Positions 43,591-54,591 of a DNA stretch of 64,000 nt are shown piece by piece. The position numbers and the translations under genes were made by a program. The notes beneath the pieces were generated by a model that worked only from the letters and a program-made list of their open reading frames with translations, was not told where the DNA came from and searched no databases. The stretch's first letter is position 1. The number at the start of each line of letters is the position of its first letter. Origin of the DNA: Guadua angustifolia (Eukaryota > Streptophyta > Magnoliopsida > Poales > Poaceae); assembly GCA_036346375.1 (NCBI GenBank), contig CM070520.1, positions 20,932,852 through 20,996,851 of the forward strand, given 5' to 3'.

Positions 43591-45480
43591 CAATTCCAGA
43601 TTTGAATCTTCCGTTGCATGAAGCCGTCGGAAACAATGTGTGCGCACACATGGGCGATGAAAAGCTAAAGGAACTTGCCCTTGTGATGGGAAATAGCAGT
43701 GAAGGGCAAGTAGAAGTGCATGAAGCACCCCAAGACGAAATGGCCATAAATTTTGTAATAATAGGAGAATCCCTGAATAGAGCAACAGCCAATGTCGATG
43801 CATACTTTGTAAAGAAGATCGCCTCGATCATTAATCATGATCCCGAGCCTGCATCTCTCGCAGAATGCAAGAAAAGGCTAGATTGGGAAGATTGGAAGAA
43901 GGCAATCACCGCAGAGTTAGTCTCTCTGAACAAGGGAGAGGTGTTTGGGCCAGTGTGCCGCACGCCTCCCCATATAAACCCCGTAGGTCATAAATGGGTT
44001 TTTGTTCAGAAGAGGAATGAAAACAACGAAGTTGTAAGGTACAAAGTAAGGCTTGTTACGCAAGGTTTCACTCAACGTCCTAGAGTTGATTATGAAGAAA
44101 CCTATTCTCCGGTCATGGGAGAAATTACCTTTAGATACTTGATCTCAATGGTAGTCAACTTGAAATTGAAAATGAAGCTAATGGATGTTGTCACAGCATA
44201 TTTGTATGGAAATTTGGATTCAGAGATATACATGAAAGTACCGAAAGGTATCCCTATCCCGAATCAAGACAGAGCAAACAGAAACCTGTACAGTGTGAAA
44301 TTGGAGAAATCACTGTATGGGCTAAAGCAGTCAGGAAGAATGTGGTACAATCGCTTGAGTGACTTTCTCTGCAAGAAAGGCTACATGAACAGCGAAGATT
44401 GTCCATGCGTATTTATACAACGATCCCCGAATGGATTCTGTATAATTTCCGTCTATGTAGATGACTTGAATATCATTGGAACAGATGAAGAAATTGAAGA
44501 GGCATGCTCATACTTGAAGTCTGAGTTTGAAATGAAAGACTTGGGTAAAACTAAGTTCTGTTTAGGCTTGCAACTTGAACACGTCTAAGGAGGAATCTTG
44601 GTACATCAATCAGCCTACACACAGAAAGTGTTGGAAAGATTTGGTTTTGAAAAATCGTATCCTGCGAAAACCCCAATGGTCGGAAGGTCACTCCAAGCAG
44701 ACCAAGACCCATACAGGCCTAGAGAAGAGGGGGAGGAAGTTCTGGGAGCGGAATTCCCATATCTGAGTGGAATTGGAGCACTCATGTACCTTGCAAATAG
44801 CACCAGGCCGGACATTGCGTTCGCCGTGAACTTGCTAGCCAGGTACAGCGCAGAACCCACCAAAAGGCATTGGAAAGGGGTTAAAGACATTTTCTGTTAC
44901 CTTCAAGGACGTAAGGACCTCGGCCTATTCTATATAAATATGAATGAACTAAGCTTGATTGGTTATGCCGATGCTGGGTACCTATCGGACCCACATACTG
45001 GAAAGTCCCAAACGGGATATGTTTTCCTTTGTGGAGGAAAAGCAGTTTCCTGGAAGTCGTCTAAGCAGACCCTTGTCTCGACGTCGACAAACCACTCGGA
45101 AATCATTGCATTGTATGAAGCTCCCGTGCATGTGCATAGCTTCGAAGAATGGTTCACCACATCCAGAAGTCATGTGGTTTGAACATTGAACAATCTCCAA
45201 CGATCATCTATGAAGACAATGCAGCTTGTGTTGCTCGAGTACAGATGGGATATGTGAAGAGCAATCTCACGAAGCATATCAACCCCAAGTTTTTCTATGC
45301 TCATGAATTGCATAAGATGAATGAGATTAAGGTACTGCATACCAAGTCATGTGAAAATCTCGCAGATTTATTCACTAAGTCACTTCCAGCATCTACTTTT
45401 GAAAGGTGCATTAAAGGAATTGGGATGATGAGACTTAGAGAAGTGCAGATTTCAGGGGGAGATATTTCACATACTCCTAC
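43591..45480 (+). pseudogene. Copia reverse transcriptase and RNase H, nearly intact
   Basis: Open from the insertion edge to 44588: EWKKAI-type start (DWEDWKKAITAELVSLNKGEV), HKWVFVQKRNENNEVVRYKVRLVTQGF, DYEETYSPV, MDVVTAYLYGNLDSEIYM, SLYGLKQSGRMWYNRL and the catalytic SVYVDDLNIIG (44455-44490). A single TAA at 44586-44588 interrupts the frame, which then continues in phase with YLSGIGALMYLANSTRPDIAFAVNLLARY and the RNase H part GYADAGYLSD, KQTLVSTSTNHSE. A frameshift near 45115-45150 leads to EDNAACVARVQMGYVKSNLTKHINPKFFYAHEL and KSCENLADLFTKSLP. The frame closes at about 45480. Confidence 0.88.
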
Positions 45481-45722
45481 ATAAATCTTGAACTTAAAGT
45501 TTGAGTACCCAACGCGATCTTGAAGATTAACATTGAAGTTTTGGTGAATTGTACTCTTTTTCCCTTAGTGAGTTTTCATGGAAGTTTCTCACGTAAGGTT
45601 TTTGATGAGGCAATTCGCGCAACACAGCAAGCGTATGCTATGTACTCTTTCTCAAGTATTTTTTTCCCATTGGGTTTTTCTGGAGTTTTGATGAGGCATA
45701 TGCATCTCGCGGCAAAAGGCCC

Positions 45723-45731
45723 AAGGGGGAG
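45723..45731 (+). other. Copia polypurine tract
   Basis: aagggggag directly precedes TGTTAAG at 45732, as expected for plus-strand priming. Confidence 0.8.
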
Positions 45732-45950
45732 TGTTAAGAAACCCTAAAGCCCGTGAAGGCCCATGTTGGCCCATTTGCCGAAACCCTAGTCGAAGGCTAT
45801 AAATAGAAAGGGGGTTCCCCCATTGTATAGACGTATATGAAAAGCAATAAAGAAACTCTGTCCCTCCGTATACTCTGCCTCCTTGTTCGTTGTTTTCGAT
45901 CTATCGGGAAACCCCGGACTACACCCGGTAGCGAGGTTTCCTAATACCAT
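45732..45950 (+). repeat. Copia 3' LTR, right edge approximate
   Basis: Starts TGTTAAGAAACCC. It contains TATAAATAG at 45798-45806 and an AATAAAG polyadenylation-type signal near 45847. With no partner LTR the end cannot be fixed; tccTAATACCA near 45950 is one candidate. 45951-46167 shows nothing further. Confidence 0.65.
45798..45806 (+). promoter_or_regulatory. TATA box of the copia LTR
   Basis: TATAAATAG in ggctataaatagaaag, about 66 bp into the LTR. Confidence 0.6.
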
Positions 45951-46167
45951 TGATGGTTTGGTTGGACGATCGGGAACATGTATATGCGGCAACGTACCCA
46001 CTTTCACGTGTTCTCACAGAGGGTTTAGGCCTCTTGAACACATGAATATCTTTCAGGAATTTTGCAGAGATGAGTGCAAAAATTCCAGTAAAAATCCGCC
46101 CGAATTCCTCCATTCCAAGAGGGGCCTAAGTCTATTTCCTGTCAGGCCCCTTCTTGGTCATGCAATT

Positions 46168-46214
46168 TTAGATACATATACATACATAGATACATATATA
46201 CATACATATATACG

Positions 46215-46246
<32 letters not shown>

Positions 46247-46262
46247 TGTATATATATATCAT
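46168..46262 (+). repeat. (TACA/TATA) microsatellite
   Basis: Runs of tacatacatata and tatatatgtatatat. Confidence 0.85.
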
Positions 46263-46379
46263 GCGTGTAGAATAGGTTGTACTACTTTTCAACCATTTAA
46301 CACAAACCGACTGAGCCACTCGCGCAACCGAACAGTCCGTGGCAACCCAACTAGTAAATGACTAATAAATGCTACTTTT

Positions 46380-49020
46380 AGTTTGTATATGAACATTTCT
46401 TTTTTTATTTAGCCATAAATTTCAAATAAGGATGATTTTTTGTCTTCAAATTTTGCACGTTTGTAGAATATCACCTTCTTGACGTATGATATTTTTTGAA
46501 TTTTTTTTAAAACATGTACATCAAATTTTTATATATTTTATAGTTCAAACAAGATATGTTAATTTGTATTGTCCAGAAAATAACATATTACTCACTATTA
46601 CATTAGTTGTTACTGTATCATGTGTAAACCAGTCTTACCGTGTAAAATAGTGAAAACCACATGTACAAGTTTTCAAAAATTCTCAAAAAAATAACATAGG
46701 GGAGATGAGTTTTTTCAACTCTGCAAAATTTGAATACTAAAATCAATCGCATTTGAAATATATGAAATTGACAAAGCGCTAAATAGTGCAAAATTACTAT
46801 TGAGCCAAATTTATCTTTTTGATATCTTTCAGCTGACATTGATTTTAATCTTCAAATTTTAAATGCTTATAGAACCTCACCTTAACTATGTATGCCAATT
46901 TTTTGAGAAATTTTCAATCATTTTACTAAAGGATCAACAATAGAATTAAATTCTAGTTCGTGAAAACCAAAAGTATAAGTTTAAAAAAAATTTCAAAACA
47001 TTATCATAAGTAGGGGAGGTGAGATTCCACAATCCTGTAAAATTTTAAGACCAAAATCAATATCAGCTGCAAAATATGAAAAAGACAAATTTGATTTTTC
47101 ACTATTTAGTGCTTTGTCAATTTCATATGTTTAAAATACTTTTGAGTTTGGTCTTCAAATTTTACAGGATTATAGAAGCTCATCTCCTCTACATATGGTA
47201 ATTTTTTGAGAATTTTTAAAAACTAGTACGTATGATTTTCATGTATTTTACATGATAAAGACGGTTTATATAGGATATAGTAGCAACTTGTGTAATAGAT
47301 AGTAATATCTTATTTCTAAATAGTAAAAAACAACATATACTGTGTAAACTATTTCTACCATATAAAATTATATGTACAAGTATTCAAAAATTCTCAAAAA
47401 TTACCATAACTAGGGGAGGTGAAATTACCAAAATCAATCTCATTTGAAATATATGAAATTGACAAACACTAATCAATAATGAATACTAAATTTTTTCTTT
47501 TCATATCCTTCAAACGCGAGTGAGTTTGGTCTTTAAATTTTATAGGGTTATAGGATCTCGCATTCCCTACGTATGGTAATTTTTGAGAATTTTTCAGAAC
47601 TTGTTCATATGGTTTTCATGGACTTTACATGATAAAAGAGGTGTACTACCAAATGACTGATCTTTGTAGTATTTTATTACAAAACAAACGCTTAATATTT
47701 TTATGAATGGTTCTCAATTGATATTATCATCTATTACAGCAACGTTTACGATAGTCTACATAATATTTTACAATAGGACCGACAAACAGAGCTAAATTCT
47801 TGTTCTGATAGTTCACTTAATTTTGGTTTAGTAACATCTGTGTAATAGCTAGTGACATATTGTTTTCTTCATTGTAAAAGGCAACATATCTTGTGTAAAC
47901 TATTATTATTGTGTAAAATTCATGATAATCACATGTACAAGGTTTTAAAAATTCTCAATCGGTAAGGGAGGTGCTACATATGATTTTCATGTATTTTACA
48001 TGATAAAGACCGTTTACACAGGATATAGCAGCAACTTGTATAATATATAGTAATATATTATTTTCTAAATAGTAAAAAGCAACATATAGTGTGTAAACTA
48101 TTTTAACCATGTAAAATTATATGTACAAGTATTAAAAAATTCTCAAAAAATTACCATAAGTAGGAGAGGTGAAATTCTATACGCTTGCAAAATTTGAAGA
48201 CCAAAATCAATCTCATTTGAAATATATGAAATTGAAAATCATTAATCGGTGCTGAATAGTAAATTTTTTCTTTTCATATCCTTCAACTATGTGTGAGTTT
48301 GGTCTTCAAATTTAATAGAGTTGTAAAAGCTCACATCCTCTACATACGGTAATTTTTGAGAAATTTTCAGAACTTGTTCATATGGTTTTCGTGGACTTTA
48401 CACGATAAAAGTGGTGTATTGCCAAATGACTGATCTATATAGTATTTTACTACTAAATAGACACGTAACATTTTTATGAATGTTGTCAATTGATATTATC
48501 ATCTATTATAGCAATGTTTATGATCGTCTACATAATATTTTACTACAGAACCGATAAACAGAGCTAAATTTTTGTTCTGATAGTTCACTTCGTTTTGGTT
48601 TAGTAACATTTGTGTAATAGCTAGTAACATATTATTTTTTGATATTAAAAGGAAACATATCTTATATAAACTACTATCATCATGTAAAATTCATGAAAAT
48701 CACATGTACAAGTTTTCAAAAATTCTCAAAAAATTACTATAAGTAGGGTATATGAGCCTCTACGTGCCTGTAAAATCTGAAGACCAACATCAATCTATTT
48801 TGAAAGATATGGAATTGGCAAGCGTTATTCAGTGATGAATAGTAAATTTATCATTTTTATATCTTTCAAATCCGATTGAGTTTGGTATTCAACTTTTACA
48901 GGGCTGTAGAAGCTCATATTCTCTACGTATGGTAATTTTTAAAGGATTTTTTAGAACTTATACATAGATTTTACATGAAATTTACACTATAAAGATGGTT
49001 TATTACCAAATGACTGATCT
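46380..49020. repeat. Field of alternating inverted repeats, no genes
   Basis: Arms of about 130 bp recur in alternating orientation. Direct arms (catgtacaagt, aattctcaaaaa, aagtaggggaggtgag, then gaagaccaaaatcaat, aaatatatgaaattgac) start near 46660, 46970, 47375, 47932 (short), 48120 and 48705. Inverted arms (gagtttggtcttcaaatttta, atagaagctcatct, acgtatggtaattttt) follow near 46800, 47105, 47505, 48265 and 48855, with a lone one near 46430. A longer direct repeat of about 200 bp links 47700-47900 to 48473-48670. No open frame of note. Confidence 0.85.
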
Positions 49021-49607
49021 ATGTAGTAATTTCATGTTGTAAAAAATAATAATTTCTGTTAACAGTCTTCAAAATTACATATTAATAGCGAGACTTATAT
49101 CATTGTACTTCTCTCGTCATCAATAAATTATCGGTGAAAACTATTAGCAAATCTAAGCTACCAATAAAAAGATATAGTTAAAATAAAGAAGAAATAGATT
49201 CATGTACAAACTACAAAATGCGTTAACTTGTTGGGTTGACCACGTAACTAATTCGTTAGTACTTGTATCTGCTGTTCTATAGTAAAATGTATTCATGATT
49301 TGTTAGCAATCAGTACGGTGTACTTTGCATGCGCTTCTCCAATTAGAGCACAGAACAAGTATTCTACGCTTAGGAATATGGAGTGCCATGGAGCGTGCGC
49401 ACCATAATTTTAAATGCGCAAATTCAAGCCAAATTCGTGTATATTTTTCAAAACTTTCACCACATCTAAAACAATTCAAATGAAACATATATCTTTGAAA
49501 AAATATACTCGAATTCTGAGATTTAAACAAATTATATATCACATATTTGTTGATTTATATATATAATCAGCACATACCTATAATCAAACTATCATCAAAA
49601 AAGGAAA
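49021..49607. other. AT-rich stretch, nothing recognised
   Basis: No coding signal. A short open frame on the minus strand (49303-49542) has no recognisable motif. It ends at a CACTA-type terminus. Confidence 0.5.
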
Positions 49608-49900
49608 CACTACCTTGAAAAACGTCATCAGTGGTGGTTTTTTGAACCGCCACAGGTTTCGAGCCAAAAACTGCCACTAATAGTTCTAGTATCAGTGGCG
49701 GTTTTTTGCTCGAACCGCAACTCATACCCGAATATCCGTAGCGGTTCTAGCCAAAAACCGCCACGGATACTAGGACTATCAGTGGCGGTTTTTGGCTCGA
49801 ACCGCCACTGATACAACTATCAGTGGCGGTTGTATATAAAACCGCCACTGATAGGCCTAGTATCGGTGGCGGTTTTTGGCTAGAACCGTCACTAATAGTA
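49608..49900 (+). mobile_element. Loose CACTA-type end with subterminal repeats
   Basis: CACTACCTTGAAA at 49608 is followed by six or more alternating copies of atcagtggcggttttt and gaaccgccactgata. The opposite end and any body are absent: at about 49900 the sequence passes straight into a retrotransposon primer site. The repeat family differs from those of CACTA-1 and CACTA-2. Confidence 0.7.
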
Positions 49901-49902
49901 TA

Positions 49903-49914
49903 GCTCTGATACCA
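49903..49914 (-). other. Primer binding site (tRNA-Met) of a minus-oriented retroelement
   Basis: gctctgatacca is the exact reverse complement of TGGTATCAGAGC, two bases from the LTR edge TGTGACGACC at 49917. It marks a minus-oriented element whose internal region is missing to the left. Confidence 0.88.
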
Positions 49915-49916
49915 TC

Positions 49917-51141
49917 TGTGACGACCCCCATTTTTACACCGAATGCAAAAATGGAAATCTAATGTGCTTGCAGTACTAGTCCCTGGATCAGTAGCTAGCA
50001 CGCACATTTCAACATTTGGAATCACAACCATACAACATATTAATCAAGCGGAAACGAATAATTACATAAATCTTACAACTCAGAGAATGCGGCAGCAAAA
50101 GAAACAAAGCCTTGTAGTGTACCCATCCAAACCCGCAGGCAACTGACCAGGCATAAACTCCTGATAGAATACGACAAAAACATCCCGCAACCTACGATGA
50201 ACAACTTCGAAGCCTCGCTTTCTAAACCACCTACAATAATAATTAAGCAAGGGTGAGTACTTTCGTACTCCGCAAGATTTGAGCAAAACCTATGATACAT
50301 GCAGGCCATTTCAAAGGAAAGGCTACTACAGTTAATTTGCATGAAGCGAATTTGAATTTATAAACCAAGTTATTTGCAAACGGAATTTGTAAGAGCATTT
50401 GATTGATAACAAATAAATAAAGCATAAGTAACACTCACCGTCCTCCATGACGCGAGTTCGAATCGATCATTGCCATCGCATGGCATATATCCAGTTCTTT
50501 GCCAACACATGGCACAACAGCTGATACCAATACTTGCCAACACATGGTATAGTATTGGGTCATCTGTGGGGGTAAGCTAACTTATAAAATGCACCCTTTT
50601 TTGAAAATACCAAAGCTAACATTGGAATGACTTCACCGAGTGCTCATGACCGCGAGCGCGGCTAATCGATTAGTTTTAAACTCTGCAGAGGTGTACAACT
50701 TTACCCACAAGGAATGATCCACCTTCTTGCTAGACGCCGATTCGCACACTTCCTTAGGTGTGCCGGCAAGGCGATCATACATAGCTGTTACATTATCTGG
50801 ACATGACTTTGATCCAGCCCGGGACGTTAACCCTCGCCGTAGAACTAGAAACACACACCCAAGCCGTGGATCTACTTTCACACACCTAACACAACATTTC
50901 TAAACATGGCAGGGCGTACACCGTTGCATTAGCAAGTAGACCTGACCGGAATACCACGTCAGCTAGACCTGTCCGGAATACCTGTGCACAGCTCCCGCCT
51001 ACCAATGAGCAAAGCCATGTCCAAACAACTTAATAGGCTAAGGCTACCCCATAAATAGCCCTCGTGGTTGCACGGAAATCTCGGATCAATAGTGTCCCAT
51101 TGCTCGGTCCTTAATGTGACACGGGCGATACTCCACCCTAC
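49917..51141 (-). repeat. LTR 'C' of a minus-oriented long-LTR element, first part
   Basis: It starts TGTGACGACCCCC next to the primer site and is interrupted at 51141 by the element at 51142-60412. A hairpin gagtac/gtactc (50255-50260 with 50265-50270) lies beside ctacaataat, the reverse of a ...TTGTAG acceptor-like site, as in the other long LTRs. Repeated ccaacacatgg words occur at 50495-50560. No coding region. Confidence 0.75.
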
Positions 51142-54100
51142 TGTAACACCCTGGCACCCTGTGCCCCGAATGTTACCCCCCTCTAGCAACAACAATTACA
51201 ATTCGCTAAGAATACATATTTGCAAAGCAACTAACAACTAGGAGGTTGTCAAAATTATTAAAATTTCGCAAAGACCTCCCTAAAACTAGGACATCCACTC
51301 GTGAGGTAAATCAATTGCAGCTACTATATCATTCTAGCAGTCCTTAGTTAATCAATCACACATCCAATGTAATTGAAAAAACTACACCACGACGCAGACA
51401 ACATATTGCAACCATAATCAATACAACCAAAGCTTTACAGATCGATTAAAGGGTTTGATGAAAACGTGCTTGTGCTACTACTTCCCCCCATGCATGCCGG
51501 TTTCATAGTACCTGCAACAACACAACAAACAAGCGTGAGTCGATGACTCAGCAAAGTACACAAGGGTAACAATTCCAATTTACTATAAGTAGAACAAATG
51601 TTTGACCAGAAGAGCAAGTAATATAAATGAAACAACATCCGGACAATATGCGTATAAAGTAATAACTTGACCATACAAGAACATTACCGCAATCAAACCA
51701 AAGAACTTGATAGCAAACCCATTCAACGCCAAAGAAGCATTACTTAACTCTAAGTCACAATGTCTCCGACTCAACTACCCCTCGTTGCAACTCAAACCAT
51801 TTTCATCTATGGCATATCGGTTTATAACTCGACTTCACTCCACGATATTCATACAACATAATTCGCAGGCAAAGAAATGCGCTAATTCATCAAATTCAAT
51901 TCAATCTCCTTTTGGGTTGAGTCCACAACTCAACCTTCAATTACCAAAATCACCATCCACATGACACGCCATTTACCACAACACTCATTATTAAAGATGC
52001 AATGCACAAGAATGCTCATTGCCATGCACATGAATGCCCATTGCCATGCACGTACCGGTACTGCCGAGTGCCCACCCATCGGTGTGCACCCTCACGTCCC
52101 TTCCATCCCATAGATGGAAGGTGCCTACTCTTACTGTCTCGCTCCCATTCACCTCGATGAATGGGACTACGAGGTAGGACTTTCGTGTTCACTACGTGTG
52201 AACACAGAGGCCCGCATCAGAATGGGTCGCCTCTTCCATTATGAATGCACAAATGCAATTTTCATGAATGAAATGCAACTTTTCATTCAATGCCAACACT
52301 AACATACCATAACCACATACATACATATAGCCAATTCTCACATTCATAAGTTGCCAACGATACTGGTCTAAACCGATGCAACAATCGACATGGCAACACA
52401 TTACGCCGTTCGATATACAATTAAATCATACGCCATCGAGCCACGTTTACAATACGCTTACAATTAAATACTCACCTATACGATCCCTAGAAATGACGTA
52501 ACCGTTTAAACCAACTCATGTCAACCCCAATCACTCGAACAATATACTCACTATAGTCAACCTTGCTAACACCCGCTTTCAATTAGAGTTCATCTAATTG
52601 GCAGAGCAACAATCAAATTAAGGAGCATCACATATGAACATACAACCACGCCAATAACACGATGTACTTGCATCCATTCCCTTAACCATTTAATCATCAG
52701 AAGCATTTTCACACAAGGAACCATTTTCTAGTTATAGCCAAGCAAAGCTTACCTCTTGCGTATTCATCGGCAATTGCGTATGCTAAAAGCAACAATCAAA
52801 TAATCCTCCTAGCCGCAATCTAGGAATGCACTTGCCTTTAACCTTGAAGAACGAAGTGAGGTGCAGAGGTTCTCGACCCAAGCGCGGCTCCTCCTAAAGG
52901 AAGATTATACAATTCAATCAAAACATACACTACATCACAAATCGCCAATGCTGTGAACTAATACGACCCTCAAAAACCCTCTTTTTCAGATAACTCGAAA
53001 AGCATACATTTAACCCTTGTGCATAACATCAATTCAACAATCCACAGCTTTTACCCCATTCCTTACTCGAACAAAAATTTCTTATGAAATGCAAGACCGC
53101 TACAATCTGAAACATCTCCCATCCATCCAAGGAGACAATAGTATTACCAAACACAAGAACGAATCGACCTCAAAGACATACTAGCATACGCCCCAACCTA
53201 ACATCCAAGTCGCCTATACTAGAGTAAGATCTACACATCTTAGCTAGTAAGGGTCATCACACAATTAGACATGCTAATCATAACTTGCAGAATCCTTTAC
53301 TTAAAAACAAATACATGCTCATTTCCATAAATCACATCACACTTGTTGTAACACTCTGTGATTATAATTCTACAAAATCTGTTGATCTCTGCTTTGAACC
53401 CAAACATAAGCAAGAGTATGAGTATATAGGTCACTGACAGATCTCAGCCAAGCATTTCCTTATGGACAACCTAAAAACCCTCTCTGTTCTACCATTCACA
53501 CACACTAATCCAAATTGTATATTGACTGCCACTAGAACCCATACCCTCAAATCAAAATCGCATACAGGAAGATTTACTAAAATACTAGCTATAGCAAGAA
53601 CCAAATAAAATGCCAGTATATGAAATGTAATGCTAAACATATCTATGCACTACTCTCCACTTCACCATGCTATACATCAAGATCCATTTTAGCATCTAAA
53701 TACATGCACCACCACTAACATTCTTTAGCAAGAGCAAGGAATAACTAAAGGAGGTGCTACTATATGCATTAACTCACCACAACATACTACCTCAAATCTG
53801 ACAAAGAAAGAATGAAATATCAACTAAATAACCCTTCTAGGCATTTCCTCAAACACCTTAGCTACAACAATTCATCTACACTAGACTTCACCTCCACTTA
53901 CCACAAAGGAGGAGAGGAAGGAGGTGCCACCATGGGGTGGAGCAGCAGGGGACTCCAGGCGGCACCAACAACAGGGGGTGCTCTCGGGCGGTGCCAGCAG
54001 CAGGGACGGCCCCAAGGCAAGGTTTGCAAGCAGAAGAGGCCAGGCTCGGCCCAGGCTCACCGGCCGGGGAGGCGCATGGGGAGGCGCCACTGCCGCTGCG

Positions 54101-54574
54101 CCATCTTCTTCTTTGGAGTTGCTTTGCAGGGAAAAGGAGAAGGGCGCCGGACTTGGGGCTGCACTGGCGGAGTTGGGCGGCAGGCTGGGAGAGCAGGCGC
54201 CAAGATCGCCAGGAAGAGCAGTCGCCAGGGAGAAGGCGCAGGGGAGTCAGCTCGGTGGAGAAGGGAGCAGGGAGCAGCAGCTGGAAGCCTCAGCCCAAGG
54301 CGCAGGAGCCAGAACCGAATGAGTGGAGGAGACGCCTGCTGCTTGGAAAAATCAGCAAAAGCTGCCTTGGGTGGGACAATGCCAGCCACACAAAACCAAG
54401 AGAGAGAGAATGGGTAGGTGGAGAGGTGAATTTCCAAAAACACCCCTCCCTAAACCAAACCTTTAGCCCTTAACCTCCCATATGGAACAAACACCTCGGA
54501 GAAAACCTGTCAGACGGCCCCAGCACGCCCGACCGAAGGCACAAAGGTTGGGGCGAGGTTTTCGCGATATTACA
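51142..54574 (-). repeat. Left LTR (3' LTR) of the non-coding element
   Basis: Starts TGTAACACCCTGG, ends CGATATTACA; 3433 bp. It contains the GAGTC/GACTC hairpin (51537-51541 with 51545-51549), the serial-hairpin domain (52052-52205) and a GC-rich block (53920-54400). 52250-53900 is AT-rich with no other feature. The frames in the GC block are Gln/Gly/Arg-rich and not conserved in the other LTR. Confidence 0.9.
52052..52205. other. Serial-hairpin domain, left LTR
   Basis: Palindrome gtaccggtac (52052-52061); stem ccttccatc/gatggaagg (52099-52107 with 52113-52121); stem cccattca/tgaatggg (52144-52151 with 52158-52165); stem gtgttcac/gtgaacac (52185-52192 with 52198-52205). Confidence 0.75.
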
Positions 54575-54591
54575 CTCTCCCCCCTTAAAGG
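54575..54591 (-). other. Polypurine tract of the non-coding element
   Basis: On the minus strand cctttaaggggggagag directly precedes the LTR start TGTAATATCGCG, which sets the orientation. Confidence 0.8.

Larger units (their letters stand above)
37150..45950 (+). mobile_element. Ty1/copia retrotransposon without 5' LTR, split by a solo LTR
   Basis: Copia order is clear: gag (38052), protease (38740), integrase (39150-40463), then after the insert reverse transcriptase and RNase H (43591-45480), polypurine tract and 3' LTR (45732). Integrase precedes reverse transcriptase, which separates copia from gypsy. No copy of the 3' LTR sequence occurs upstream, and the left side runs straight into the gypsy 3' LTR at 37149. 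So the 5' LTR and primer site were lost when the junction formed. The right border is approximate because no partner LTR exists to define it. Confidence 0.85.

Noticed and set aside
53812..54473. Frames of up to 201 codons in the GC-rich block of the left LTR
   Set aside because: The matching block in the right LTR (59671-60311) opens different frames, so no protein is conserved.
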